From NCBI GenBank assembly GCA_019828595.1, contig JAHQRK010000013.1, forward strand, positions 62,001-126,000: a stretch of 64,000 nucleotides of DNA, given 5' to 3'. The position numbers and the translations under genes are program-made. Shown piece after piece: positions 11,298-20,740 of the stretch. The DNA comes from Aphanomyces cochlioides (Eukaryota > Oomycota > Saprolegniomycetes > Saprolegniales > Verrucalvaceae). The notes under the pieces are model-generated. The model made no database searches. It was not told the DNA's origin and saw only the letters and a program-made list of their open reading frames with translations. Positions within the stretch are counted from its first letter, which is position 1; each line of letters begins with the position of its first letter.

Positions 11298-11796
11298 CTA
11301 TTGCTCACAAAAGCTTTTCAAAGATAAATGCACCAAGTCTTTGCTAATTCTCACGTATTCATCCAAGCTATAACAAGATTCTCCATAAGCCAGGGATCGA
11401 ATAGCTGCAGTAAGTCGGGTGATGGTTGAGACTGATAATCGACCCGTGCAATCAGCACTTTGAGTAAAATGGCGACTTTCGTGGCAATCAGACAATAGTC
11501 GAACAAATAGGCTTTTTGGTATACGGAAACGAGTTTCAAAGATCTCATCTGAGGACACTGGAGAGCTCGAGAGATAGTCACGATGAGTGGCTGCCTCCCA
11601 ATTCTGTGTTGCGTTCAATGTAACGTCGACCCAAGATTGATACAACGCGGCACGATCTGACTTGGGTTAGATGTGACCACAACATTGATGCTATCACAGC
11701 ATTTGCATCAAAATCATCAGCAGCATCATCGAAATCAGTCTCGGTGTGTGAATCTTGGTCAGGATAGCCGTCATGACGAGGACTTTGGCTTAGCAT
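11298..11796 (-). pseudogene. Harbinger transposase, N-terminal part
   Basis: Minus-strand frames from 11796 (MLSQSPRHDGYPDQ, acidic stretch, then RRYIERN) and, after one frameshift near 11600, HRDYLSSSPVSSDEIFETRF, RIPKSLFVRLL, TRLTAAIRSLAYG and DEYVRISKDLVHLSLKSF. This is the N-terminal region of PIF/Harbinger transposases before the DDE domain. The catalytic part is missing, the gene ending beside the MITE at 10794-11249. Confidence 0.75.
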
Positions 11797-12434
11797 TCTT
11801 CACAACAGGAGCTGTGCTTGGAGCACCAAACCGTTAGTTTCGTTGTCCCATCCCCAAGAGTCCGATTTTTCTGCCAAAATTGGGGCGTTCCTGAAAACAC
11901 AAATTTTGTACGTAACAAATCTAATTTTTTTGTCAGGAAAATGTGTCAAGTCGGTCATCCGGCACCTGAAAATCATTTGGACAAATTTGCTCCATCGCCT
12001 CTCCCTCCCTGTTTATTTGACGATTTGACCAATCAAATGAACAGGTGGTTTGTATTGCTCTACTTGCATCGACTGGCGCGAGATGATGCCCGCGAGAATT
12101 CCTTTCGTCGTCGCTTAACTGACGAAGGAAAGCGAAGGCGGGACCGACGAATACCAAGAATGAGTTTAGTCAGCCCAAGCCTCAGTCCTTGGGCTACTCT
12201 GCTTGGGTCAGGTTGCGACCAATCCCTCATCACGTTTACTGGTTTGGACTTTGCAACATTTTGGCATCTCTGTGCCTTGTTCCAGCCATATTTCGACGCT
12301 TCTCACCTTACACAGAATGCGGTTTGATGAAATACAAGCGAAACAAATCAAAAGGACGCCCCCGAAGTATGGATGCTGCATCATGTTTGGCACTGAATTT
12401 AGCGTGGACTCGTACTCGGGGAACAACAATGGTA

Positions 12435-13832
12435 CTGTTTTCCCTCTCACTTTTAAACGGCCCACAATTGATAATTTTTACAAATTAATATTATCAAAAT
12501 ATAGAGTACTTTCAAACATTTGAATTGTATCATTTGTGTTTGAAGACATGTCCACCCCAAGGAAGACGAAGGCAAGAATGACATTGGATGACAAGCACAA
12601 GTTGTGCCTCGAACATGCACTGCGTCCTGGTGCGTCTTATTCAGTGCTTTCAGCATGGGCGGCCGAAACGTTTAACCTTGCAAAACCGCCTACAAAGGCA
12701 ACAATCGGAAACATAATCAAGCGCCAAGTTACTCGCTCCACCCGCGCTGATAGTAAAGAGCGATCGATTGACCGGCCAGTCGCACTCCCTGCAGTCGAAA
12801 CAATGCTCGTTGGTTGGGTGCTACGTTGCGAAGAACTTGGTGTTTGCATAACGGGGGAGCTTATTCGAAAGCAAGCCCTTTTGATTTGCACACAGCTGAA
12901 CATACAACAATCCGAAACAATCAAATTCTCAAAAGGATGGCTCCACAAATTTCAAATAAGGCACGGCTTGTCGTCCAAAGTGCAACATGGAGAGGCCGGT
13001 TCAGTGGCTCCAAATGTTGTGAGCGAAGGACGACAAGACATGATTCGAACTGTCAGCAGCTACGACCCATCGAACGTGTACAACATGGACGAAACAGCGC
13101 TGTTCTACTGCATGTCGCCCCACCGCTCGATCACAAGAAGCCGTGTCCCTGGAACAAAGAAGTCAAAAAAGCGAATTACCGTCGCTCTTACCACCAATTC
13201 AGCAGGCACGGATCACGTGGATCCTCTCTTCATAGGGACAGCTGCTAGGCCTCGTTGCTTCAACGGCAGCTCCGCGCACCAACTGGGCTTCAATTATGAA
13301 TCTAGCAAGAAGGGTTGGATGAATGGACGAATCTTCAAGACCTACCTGTCTGCATTGAATGCTCGAATGGTTGAAGAGGGTCGAAAAATCGTGTTGCTTG
13401 TGGACAATGCTCCTCCTCATATGGTTGACGACGACGCTGAACTGGAAAATGTGAAGGTGAAGATGCTTCCAAAGAACACTACAGCTCACCTACAGCCCCA
13501 AGATGCGGGAATCATTGCAGCCTTTAAGGCAAAGGTAAAGCAACGGCAATTGCAAAATGCTCTAGATCAAATCGACTCAATGATGAATGGACGTCAAGAC
13601 AGATTGTACGAGGTACCTCTGGTCGAAGCTATGTCGTGGGCAAAAGACGCTTGGAAGTGTGTCTCCCAAAGCACTGTTGTGAACTGCTGGGCTCGCACTG
13701 GCATTGTGAACCACGAAGTCAGTATGGGAATGGCTGATAGTGAGAGTAGCCTCTAAACTTTTATATTCATTCAATTAAATGACTTGTGAAACTCGATAAA
13801 TATCACCCGTTTAAAACTGAGAGGGAAATCAG
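12435..13832. mobile_element. complete pogo/Tigger element
   Basis: 1398 bp between TA duplications (12433-12434, 13833-13834). 26-bp terminal inverted repeats with two mismatches: CTGTTTTCCCTCTCACTTTT at the left and, reverse complemented, CTGATTTCCCTCTCAGTTTT at the right, both followed by AAACGG. It contains one intact transposase gene and is probably autonomous. Removing the element plus one TA (1400 bp) restores the host Harbinger frame (TTMV then LCMLFGV). Confidence 0.92.
12548..13756 (+). CDS. pogo/Tigger transposase (CENP-B HTH, DDE_1)
   Basis: 402 residues from ATG 12548. Order: N-terminal CENP-B-like HTH (MTLDDKHKLCLEHAL, TKATIGNIIKRQ), second HTH/CENP-B domain (VGWVLRCEELGV ... 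FSKGWLHKFQIRHGL), DDE catalytic domain with D181 (YNMDETALFYC), D286 (LLVDNAPPH) and D319 (LQPQDAGIIAAF), so 32 residues between the last two. Cut-and-paste transposase acting in the nucleus at TA sites. No stops or frameshifts; codons look undisturbed. The alternative upstream start (GTG at 12536) is not needed. Fills nearly the whole element 12435-13832. Confidence 0.92.
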   Translation: MSTPRKTKARMTLDDKHKLCLEHALRPGASYSVLSAWAAETFNLAKPPTKATIGNIIKRQVTRSTRADSKERSIDRPVALPAVETMLVGWVLRCEELGVCITGELIRKQALLICTQLNIQQSETIKFSKGWLHKFQIRHGLSSKVQHGEAGSVAPNVVSEGRQDMIRTVSSYDPSNVYNMDETALFYCMSPHRSITRSRVPGTKKSKKRITVALTTNSAGTDHVDPLFIGTAARPRCFNGSSAHQLGFNYESSKKGWMNGRIFKTYLSALNARMVEEGRKIVLLVDNAPPHMVDDDAELENVKVKMLPKNTTAHLQPQDAGIIAAFKAKVKQRQLQNALDQIDSMMNGRQDRLYEVPLVEAMSWAKDAWKCVSQSTVVNCWARTGIVNHEVSMGMADSESSL

Positions 13833-14610
13833 TACTTTGCATGCTTTTTGGCGTTACGGCTTCTGTTTGCTCACTCTTTTTGAGGTTCGGAAGGCGCATT
13901 CTGGTTCGAGTTCTCATCAAGAACGAATACGCAAAAGTTTGTTTACCAACGAGAGAGGAGCTTGCTTCATTTTGTGCTGCAGTGCGACGTAGACACGCCA
14001 TGTTGGACAATGTCTGGGCCGTCGCCGATGGTTTGAAACTCTATCTCGAGCAGTCAGGTGATGCTGTTATACAAAACATGTTTTACAATGGGTGGACGCA
14101 TGATCACTACGTGAGCAACGTTTTTGTATTTTGTCCAAACGGAGTTATTGCGGCGTGCGTGCTCAATGCACCTGGCTCAATGCATGACTCTCTAATTGCT
14201 GAGTGTGGAGGACTATACTTGAAGATTAAGAAAGTGTACGACGAGTACAATCTACGAGTTGTGGTTGATTCGGCATTTTGCGGCTCAAAGTTTGATTTTT
14301 TGATCAAGTCGGGTCAAGACTTGCCAGCCACATCAGACAGGCGCGCTGTTGCCCAGGGGCGCCAAGCGACATCATTGCGTCAGACAGCTGAATGGGGAAT
14401 GAGGGCATTAAAGGGTTCATTCCCTCGATTGAAAGATCGTCTTGTGTACGAAGAACGTGGTGAACGACGACTGATTTTGAACATGATGGTTCTCCTCTTC
14501 AACTTCAGAACACGCCTTGTTGGGATCAACCAAATTCAATCAACCTACATGCCATATCTTAGCAAGGAAGCGAACACATTCATCAACTTAGATTAGTTTG
14601 AAATTAACAT

Positions 14611-15420
14611 CTAAGAAGTGTTAGATGCATTGGAACCTCTAAATGCTAACATGAAAAGTGTCATCATCTCTTTACGCTCTTCTCGCATTTCTTCTTGGCG
14701 CTGGCGTCGCTCCTGATCAAGCTCGTCATGTCTTCTTTGACGCTCAAGTTCTCGTTGTCGCCATTCTTCAATTCTTTCACGACGCTCTTCTTCTCGACGT
14801 TGGCGCTCGTCTTCACGACGTTCTCGTTCAATTTGCAGTCGTTTCTCTTCAAGGAGCATTTGCATCTTCATTAATTCCAACATGGTGGAGGCGTCTTCGT
14901 TTTCTTGTTTATAACGTTTTCTCACAAGAGGTCGTGGACCACTGAACGAGCTTGCAACTGATGATGTTGAAGTTGCTGCAGCGGGAGCGTCCTGGTCGTC
15001 GGCCAAGAATGAATTGTTTGGTGGTTTGTCGATCAATTGTTCTGACTCTACCTCCTCCTGCATGTCCTCATGATGGTCTATCTCATAATCTACATCACTA
15101 GGAGGTAAACCATCTATCTCGCTTCCATCTCCCATGTCCGCTCGCTCATTCATCTTAGATCGTATAGTTTTGGCACGTCGTACTTCGTGTGGGATAAGAG
15201 GGTCCCCAGTCGGGATGGCAGCTCGATAGAGGTTGGCAAACTTGCGTCTGATTGAGTCCACTGTTCGGTTCTGAGCTGGGTAGCGCTGCTCATGTTTCTT
15301 CAAGACAGCTTCCCACTCAGTCGTGCACAAAGGAAGATACGTCTCAAGCAGCTCCAACAGCGACTCCACCTCAGATTTGGTGAAGCCGCTTCCTCGTCCA
15401 ACCATCTTCCTCTTCAGCAT
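14611..15420 (-). CDS. DUF6818-type Myb-like accessory protein of Harbinger
   Basis: 269 residues from ATG 15420 (MLKRKMVGRGSGFTKSEV). Residues ~10-90 match the trihelix/SANT-like DUF6818 pattern (SEVESLLELLETYLPLCTTE, EWEAVLKKHEQRYP, RTVDSIRRKFANLYR). The middle is acidic (DGLPPSDVDYEIDHHEDMQE). The last ~100 residues are a long Arg/Glu-rich, almost certainly coiled-coil helix (RREEERRERIEEWRQRE). Convergent with the transposase, stops 14 bp apart. Inferred to be the DNA-binding partner of the inner Harbinger transposase; frame intact. Start could also be the ATG at 15405, or an upstream exon could exist. Confidence 0.8.
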   Translation of the reverse strand: MLKRKMVGRGSGFTKSEVESLLELLETYLPLCTTEWEAVLKKHEQRYPAQNRTVDSIRRKFANLYRAAIPTGDPLIPHEVRRAKTIRSKMNERADMGDGSEIDGLPPSDVDYEIDHHEDMQEEVESEQLIDKPPNNSFLADDQDAPAAATSTSSVASSFSGPRPLVRKRYKQENEDASTMLELMKMQMLLEEKRLQIERERREDERQRREEERRERIEEWRQRELERQRRHDELDQERRQRQEEMREERKEMMTLFMLAFRGSNASNTS

Positions 15421-15651
15421 GATGAATTGTGTCCAGTGACAGCCGTCTGCGTGGAGAATTTGTGATTTGTGCACAGGCACATTTAATTACAGTGGTGGGG
15501 GCACGTCTAACAAAAAAAGAGATTTGGTACGTACTATTTTTAAAATTTTGCGTGTTTCTTATCAGATTTGTGTTTTCAGGAACGCTCCATTATCCGCCAA
15601 TGAAAGCACCGAAATTTTAGGGATGGGGACGTCTCGTTAGAAATGCCCTTA

Positions 15652-15779
15652 GCAGGGATGCATGACAATTTGAATCGTGTTGCTGCCCATGATGCCAAAT
15701 CCGCGTACGATAATCTAGGGTCCCTTAAATGCTCGATATATAGTTCGTGTTTGTCGGCCATCGTCATTCGCAACTTCAT
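15652..15779 (-). pseudogene. pogo transposase N terminus, separated fragment
   Basis: From ATG 15779: MKLRMTMADKHELYIEHL, LSYADLASWAATRFKLSCIP. This is the first CENP-B HTH, equivalent to MTLDDKHKLCLEHAL in the intact copy. It stops at the TTA duplication bordering the outer Harbinger and continues in frame at 10280 on the other side. Confidence 0.85.
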
Positions 15780-16218
15780 GGTTTCTTTGAAGGTGGATGT
15801 TTTCCTCAGGATATCCCTCCAATTAACCCCACAATTTGAATATTCAAACGAACTATCACGATTTATATTTCTTGAAAAATATGGTCGTTTGGGTCCAAAA
15901 CTGGAAATTTGAGATGTTTTGAAAATGTTTCAAATAATTGACGCATACACTATTTAGGGCCCATCAGGATGCCAAATAAAAAATATTGTGAAAATTCGTT
16001 ATGTGATATTTTGTATTTTGGTCAAAATAGTACAAACCACGTATTATAATATCACGATAATTAAAATTTCGGACTGTCTGGATTCTCACGAAAATAAAAT
16101 AATCATTGGGAATTTGTGTAGATTATACGATATTGGGGGAAATATTCTACTTTGAGTAGAATATTATTTATTGCATATTTGGCCTGTTTTGAAATAAATA
16201 TTGCAATAAAAATTATGC
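15780..16218. other. AT-rich, no gene
   Basis: AT-rich intergenic sequence upstream of the split pogo gene. A short run near 15918-15955 (TTTGAAAATGTTTCAAATAATTGACGCATACACTATTTAG-like, in shorter blocks) resembles the repeat at 17322-17450. No gene seen. Confidence 0.35.
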
Positions 16219-17174
16219 ATAAGTCGGAAAATGTAGGAGTTATATTTGATATTTTGACGAATCGTAGGAACAATATTCTTATATTTTCCATTTTTTCGAA
16301 AAAATACCTCACACATTATTAAAGTATGAATTTCGTTTTGACTGAAATTTTTGCCAAATTGTAGGACCGAAATTCCTACGTTTCATTGACCAATCAAACA
16401 TCTATAAAATCTCTTTATATTGACCAATCATGTTGTTGGTATCATCTATCGAGTGTTTTGAGCGTGCACAAAAAGATCACGAGCCGGTAAGAGCGGCACG
16501 GCATGCATGCGCACTTTCTACTTATGTAATGCGAAGTCGCAAGAAGCTTTAGGCGACATCTGACGCTCGATATAGAGAGAAAGACTTGAATATACGATCA
16601 TGGTCTTGATACCCACAAACAAAGGACACTTGCCGTAACATTCCTCAATAACTAAATAACCAAACATTACATAGGACACTGTAACTCCACCTTTGTTGTA
16701 GGTGTATAATCTAACCACTGTTTGACTTTGTTCATATTCGTCTCGTGATGAATAGACAATGAGACGAGTATGAACAGAGTCAAAACGTGGTAATGCAAAC
16801 TGCGTCGACAGACTGCATTTCATATCTCTATGCATGTGCGCAGTATTGAACAACCCCCCTGAGTAAGGTGTTTGACGCTATCTAGCAATGCTGATACCTT
16901 TGCCATGAAACAGATATTCGCGACACACAATCGTGATAGTGTATTAAATTCATTTAAAAACGATTCGTTCGGCATTAGAATAGTTCACGTTACGTCTGAG
17001 CTGGATACAAGCTCATGGTGTTTGGTCACCGGGATGGTGCTCGCAAAGTTTCAACTTGGCGCAACAGCGAGATCTCAAATCAATTCAAATTCAGCCAATT
17101 AAAATTAAAAGTTACTTTGATTCGTCAAAATCGAAATGTAGGCAATCTGTTGCTACGATTTCCAATCACAATAC
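16219..17174 (-). repeat. dispersed ~0.96 kb repeat, copy B
   Basis: Inverted copy, nearly identical to copy C (42445-43404). It includes an imperfect hairpin of about 21-bp arms at 16724-16783 (TTCATATTCGTCTCGTGATG ... GAGACGAGTATGAACAGAGTC-like). A 111-codon frame (16518-16853) is identical in copy C but not kept in copy A, so it is not called a gene. Confidence 0.8.
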
Positions 17175-18259
17175 AATATTTGGCGTCCAGACAGTGCATT
17201 ACGCTATAATCAAACTTATGCAATAATTGATCAAAATATTGCGAATTATCTGAATAATAGGTGGCATCCAGAGCCCTTAAAGTTTACGCAAACATTTTCT
17301 TATAGTGCCCTCGATCGTGGCCATTAAATAGTGTAATTTCAAACGTTTTAAATGTTTGAAAACATGTTCGAAATATTCAATATCTTTTCACTTGAAATTT
17401 GTATGCGCAATTGTTGCGTCAATTTGCTTGCGTCAAAATTTATTCCGCACGACTCCGGTTTTTTTATTAACACACAATATTAATTTATGAAAATTATTGA
17501 ATGTCCACCGTTTCGAAATGGGGGGTTACGAATGGCTTCGAAATCTAAAACTTTTTGCCCGTGCATTTTGCCAGACAGTCTGGCAAAATGCCCGGGCAAA
17601 ATTTTTTAGACACCACTCGCATTTAATGCAAGTGGTGAAAAATGAGATACTAAAAATCGTCTGATTGGCTTGAAAATTGGAGGATAGACTCCCTCAGTTC
17701 TGACAAATTCAGAAATACGTGGATCATTTTTATTCCCTCATGTTGCAAAGTTGCAGTAAGGGAGCACTCACATACGAAACTCAAGATAAAACTGCCGAAA
17801 AAAATAAATATAAATTTTTTTGGAGTATCAATGGATGAGTTACATACAAAACATAAGATAAAGTTGTCAAATGTCAAAAGTTGCCATTCGACACTCAAAC
17901 ACGCTTTGAGCCGCATTTCACAGTACAATAAGCTAAATGTGTGTGCCATATCAAGCTGAAGATCAAGCGTCAATGACCATAGTGTGACTACCTGGCTGTA
18001 TTAGCTACAATGAACGTGTTTCTTGAGGAAACAGCGACCTGTCAAATTTTTGTGGAAATTGTGGCTTTTGATGAAGAAGTGATACTTCTTAATTTACATT
18101 GATACTCCAAGACAAACAAATGATACTTATTGATGAAAACTTGATACTTATTGGGGAAAAAGTGATACTCCAGAGATAACAATAATAGAAAATTAGATTC
18201 ATATATCTTATTGTTTGTATGGTATTGAATGTTCACTCGCATTGAATGCCAGACAGAGG
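17175..18259. other. AT-rich intergenic with one shared repeat
   Basis: No gene recognised. 17322-17450 is inversely repeated at 55683-55803 (blocks TTTCAAACGTTTTAAATGTTTG and TTGACGCAA... in each). Two short runs flank the complementary GGCAAAATGC...GCATTTTGCC pair near 17565-17600. The 107-codon minus frame at 17650-17973 has no domain. Confidence 0.4.
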
Positions 18260-18424
18260 TAACGTAAACGACCAATAATGGCCGATTTTACCAATGGTGG
18301 CCGATTTTATATTCAAATTTGTTTGGGTAATTCTTGGCGGGATTTGGACTGATAAAACTGCTAGCAACTTATAACCTTTGATAATATATACAAATCATGG
18401 CAGTGAGACGCATCGTACTGTAAA

Positions 18425-19768
18425 ATGACACATACCGAGGACACTGTAGCGACGGCCTTCAAGATGTGGCAGCAAAACATCAAACCCGGCGTTATCTCCT
18501 CGACCACGGGAATTCCAATGCGAACTCTGTCTCGATATGCCCAGAGCTGGACATCTGGCCAGGATGCCAGGACTCAAATGGGCCCAAAGCGATCACTGCC
18601 AATTGCTCTTGAGAATGATCTTGTTTCCTGGATCATATCCATGCATGCATCTGGCTTCCCAGTCACACGATACTATATCATATTGAAGGCCTGCGTGATG
18701 TGCCGCGTCCTGTCGATCCCGTACGTCACGGATGGCTGGTATAACCGCTTCATAGCACGCCACCCAATCCTCACGACACGTACTGCACAAGTCATCTCAC
18801 GTGTGCGCAACGCAACGGACATCAACGATATTGGCAATCTATTCAACGTCATGCTCTACCACGTCATCACTTACAAGATGGATGCTACCCGTGTTTTCAA
18901 TATGGATGAAAGCGGCAATCTGACACATAGCAAGTCCAAGCGTGTTGTTGCAGTCAAGGGCTCAAGCAACGTCTGGTCCAACACCCTGTCAGCTGCTTTC
19001 CACATGACATACGTTGCTTGCGTGAGTGCTGCAGGCTTTGTAGTTCCAACTTTGTTCATCATCCCTGGTCAGCACGTCAACATGCAAGTTGCTGAAGCTC
19101 TTGGGCCAACGTATGTCGTCGCATCAGAGAGCGGCTTCATCAACAGAACGATCTTTCAGCTATGGTTTGCGATGTTTGCTTCCTCTGTTCCTGCTTCTGT
19201 TGATCGGCCTCTATTACTCACCCTCGATGGCTATGGTGGTCATTTTTCTGACGAAATTTATGAGGAAGCGAAGATCCTTGGGATCATTATTGTGTGTCTC
19301 CCCGCCAATGCGACCCATCTCTTACAACCACTCGATGTCGCCGTGTTTGGACCACTCAAGAGAAGAATCAAGAAAGACATCTTTTCGTATATGCTGGAAG
19401 TGAACTCATGTTCTCTTTCAAAGGATGTTGCAATCTCACTTGCGAGGAAGAGTTGGGACGTTGCAGTGACCTCAAGCAACTGCGTCAGCGGCTTCAAGAC
19501 ATGTGGTTTGTTTCCTTTGTCCCTTCCAAGCATGAAGCAGCGATACGATAAGTTCAAGCACGGAGGTGTGAAGCCGCAGACAAAGTATGATACCTCGTGG
19601 GTTCAACATCAGCCAAGAATTCGTCAAGAAATCCTCGTGATTCCTCCAGTGCCTGACAAGCCGACAAGTCGCCGAAAGAAGACTGTGAATGTGCGCAACA
19701 AGATCGCAACCGGGACAGATATTATCTCAGAATTGTCGAAGCCACCAAAGAGACGACGTACGGTCTGA
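18425..19768 (+). CDS. pogo/Jerky-type DDE_1 transposase
   Basis: 447 residues, ATG at 18425, no interruptions. N-terminal HTH-like region (TAFKMWQQNIKPGVISSTTG, RTLSRYAQ), CENP-B-like second domain (LVSWIISMHASGFPVTR ... VTDGWYNRFIARHP), then DDE domain with D161 (FNMDESGNL), D268 (LLTLDGYGGHF) and D304 (LLQPLDVAVFGPLK), 35 residues between the last two. The basic C terminus (PTSRRKKTVNV, PPKRRRTV) looks like nuclear localisation signals. Distinct from the 12548 family in sequence, size and inverted repeats. With perfect ends it is a good candidate for an active autonomous element. Confidence 0.92.
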   Translation: MTHTEDTVATAFKMWQQNIKPGVISSTTGIPMRTLSRYAQSWTSGQDARTQMGPKRSLPIALENDLVSWIISMHASGFPVTRYYIILKACVMCRVLSIPYVTDGWYNRFIARHPILTTRTAQVISRVRNATDINDIGNLFNVMLYHVITYKMDATRVFNMDESGNLTHSKSKRVVAVKGSSNVWSNTLSAAFHMTYVACVSAAGFVVPTLFIIPGQHVNMQVAEALGPTYVVASESGFINRTIFQLWFAMFASSVPASVDRPLLLTLDGYGGHFSDEIYEEAKILGIIIVCLPANATHLLQPLDVAVFGPLKRRIKKDIFSYMLEVNSCSLSKDVAISLARKSWDVAVTSSNCVSGFKTCGLFPLSLPSMKQRYDKFKHGGVKPQTKYDTSWVQHQPRIRQEILVIPPVPDKPTSRRKKTVNVRNKIATGTDIISELSKPPKRRRTV

Positions 19769-19960
19769 ATATAGCTCGATAAGTTGGTTCATGCATTTTG
19801 TTTACGATCAATATTGATGACAGTGGTACATGTACATTTAAAAAAATATTATAATATTGTGCATAAAGTCAGCCCTACAGTGGCCGATAAGCGTCGCCGC
19901 ATTTTGTGAAAGGGAACCCTAAAAGTTTTTAACCAGGGGAATATCGACCACTGTAGCATT

Positions 19961-20022
19961 GCCGACTCTGGGGTTCGAACCCGGGATACGGCTTAGGAGG
20001 TTCAAGCCTATACCGCTCGCAC
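19961..20022 (-). other. tRNA-Arg(CCU)-like SINE head or tRNA relic
   Basis: On the minus strand: an A-box-like TGTGCGAGCGGTATAGG, an anticodon-arm-like CTTGAACCTCCTAAG with CCT in the loop, and a perfect B box with T arm GGGTTCGAACCC followed by CAGAGTCGGC. The 5' acceptor strand has no partner and lengths are irregular, so it is not a functional tRNA. It lies in the 3' non-coding part of the pogo element, suggesting a SINE insertion whose body continues toward 19860. Confidence 0.6.
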
Positions 20023-20406
20023 AAATTTGAACCTTAGAAATGATCGTATTTTATGCATATAAGAAGTGAGATCTTACTTCACAAAAATTATATCCTTTCA
20101 TCATGTTTAATAGTCTAGACCTAACCCGAAGAGGAATGTTGGTAAAACTGTCACATCAAGTATACAAATTCCAAGTCATAAATCGGCCACCATTGGTTGT
20201 TCTTGAATTAACCAATGGGTCGACTTTGACTTCACTCTGTCTAAACACTCTTCAATTTCAATACCTCTCATGTATGATACTGGTTTCTCCTGCATCTCTT
20301 CTTTCACGAGGTACCTCCAGATTTTCGATATTCGTTATGGAAGGTGAGATACGACAGGACTTTCGGACACAATGAAAAAATCGGCCATTATTGGTCGTTT
20401 ACGTTA

Positions 20407-20740
20407 GTACAGTTTTTGTAAGCGGATGTCCTCATTGTATCCCGATGCAACTTCATCATCGTGCTGGCGCTTCAGCAGGAACGCAGCATAGCATATTTCT
20501 GAAGCGAGTCTTTCTTCACAACTGAAAGGGAAGACATTCATCGTTGGGATCCAGGTTTGTTTCCCGTCCGAACGACAGGCTGGCCTTCTCTGCACGGCTT
20601 TGTCACGATGAAGTTTCCCGCGCAAGAAAAGCTACATTGCATCTTCAGTTCATAAATTCCGCAGGGAGAAGTTTGATATCCTACTCCGTGCTCTCCCCAG
20701 TCGTGAGCGACTCAAGCGGTTAGTTCCTCCTACGAAAAGA
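20407..20740. other. no recognisable gene
   Basis: Contains decayed blocks shared with the 3' flanks of other WRKY19-like genes, such as TCTTTCTTCACAACTGAAAGGGAAG, similar in inverse to 37305-37340 and 48510-48550. Confidence 0.35.

Larger units (their letters stand above)
11941..14596 (+). pseudogene. PIF/Harbinger DDE transposase split by a pogo element
   Basis: 5' part from ATG 11941 (MCQVGHPAPENHLDK ... RRRDRRIPRM ... FTGLDFATFWHLCALFQPYF). A one-base deletion near 12301 shifts the frame to SPYTECGLMKYKRN and then GRPRSMDAASCLALNLAW. The pogo element interrupts after codon GTA (12432-12434). From 13835 the same frame resumes (LCMLFGVTASVC) and contains VWAVADG (first Asp), PGSMHDS (second Asp) and TAEWGMRALKG (Glu), to the stop at 14596. 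So all three DDE residues survive, and the gene is dead through one frameshift plus one insertion. The frame after 13841 has no internal stop, indicating recent inactivation. Confidence 0.85.
11837..15636. mobile_element. inner PIF/Harbinger element with two convergent genes
   Basis: Flanked by TTA (11834-11836, 15637-15639). Subterminal inverted sequences match, for example GCGTTCCTGAAAACACAAAT at 11886-11905 and its reverse complement near 15572-15592, and GTCCCATCCCC versus TCCCCATCCCT at the tips. It encodes a transposase on the plus strand and a DUF6818/Myb-like protein on the minus strand, tail to tail. Without the pogo insertion at 12435-13834 it would be 2.4 kb. It lies 9 bp from the right end of the outer Harbinger. 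Confidence 0.8.
10284..15648. mobile_element. outer PIF/Harbinger element inserted in pogo gene
   Basis: Flanked by TTA duplications (10281-10283, 15649-15651). Ends are inverted: GGGCATTTTGAACGG at the left and, reading inward from the right once the inner element is removed, GGGCATTTCTAACGG. It carried a Myb-like gene (10471-10785) convergent with a transposase (11298-11796), and is itself interrupted by a MITE (10794-11249) and a second Harbinger (11837-15636). Deleting 10284-15651 rejoins the pogo reading frame as CIPAKSTIGNAIK, matching the intact homologue PPTKATIGNIIK, which strongly supports the boundaries. Confidence 0.85.
18262..20404. mobile_element. complete pogo-type element with intact transposase
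   Basis: 2143 bp between TA duplications (18260-18261, 20405-20406). Perfect 28-bp terminal inverted repeats beginning ACGTAAACGACCAATAATGG. A second, subterminal inverted motif (CCAATGGTGGCCGATTTTA on the left; TAAATCGGCCACCATTGG near 20179) may be a transposase binding site. One intact 447-codon transposase gene and a 630-bp 3' region containing a tRNA-like sequence. Confidence 0.92.

Noticed and set aside
12536..12547. GTG start four codons upstream of the pogo transposase ATG
   Set aside because: Eukaryotic gene; ATG 12548 aligns with relatives.
16518..16853. 111-codon frame identical at 42766-43101
   Set aside because: Identity comes from repeat copies B and C being nearly identical; copy A does not keep the frame and no domain is visible.
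19961..20022. Functional tRNA-Arg gene
   Set aside because: No 5' acceptor strand pairs with the 3' side and arm lengths are irregular; better as a SINE head or relic.
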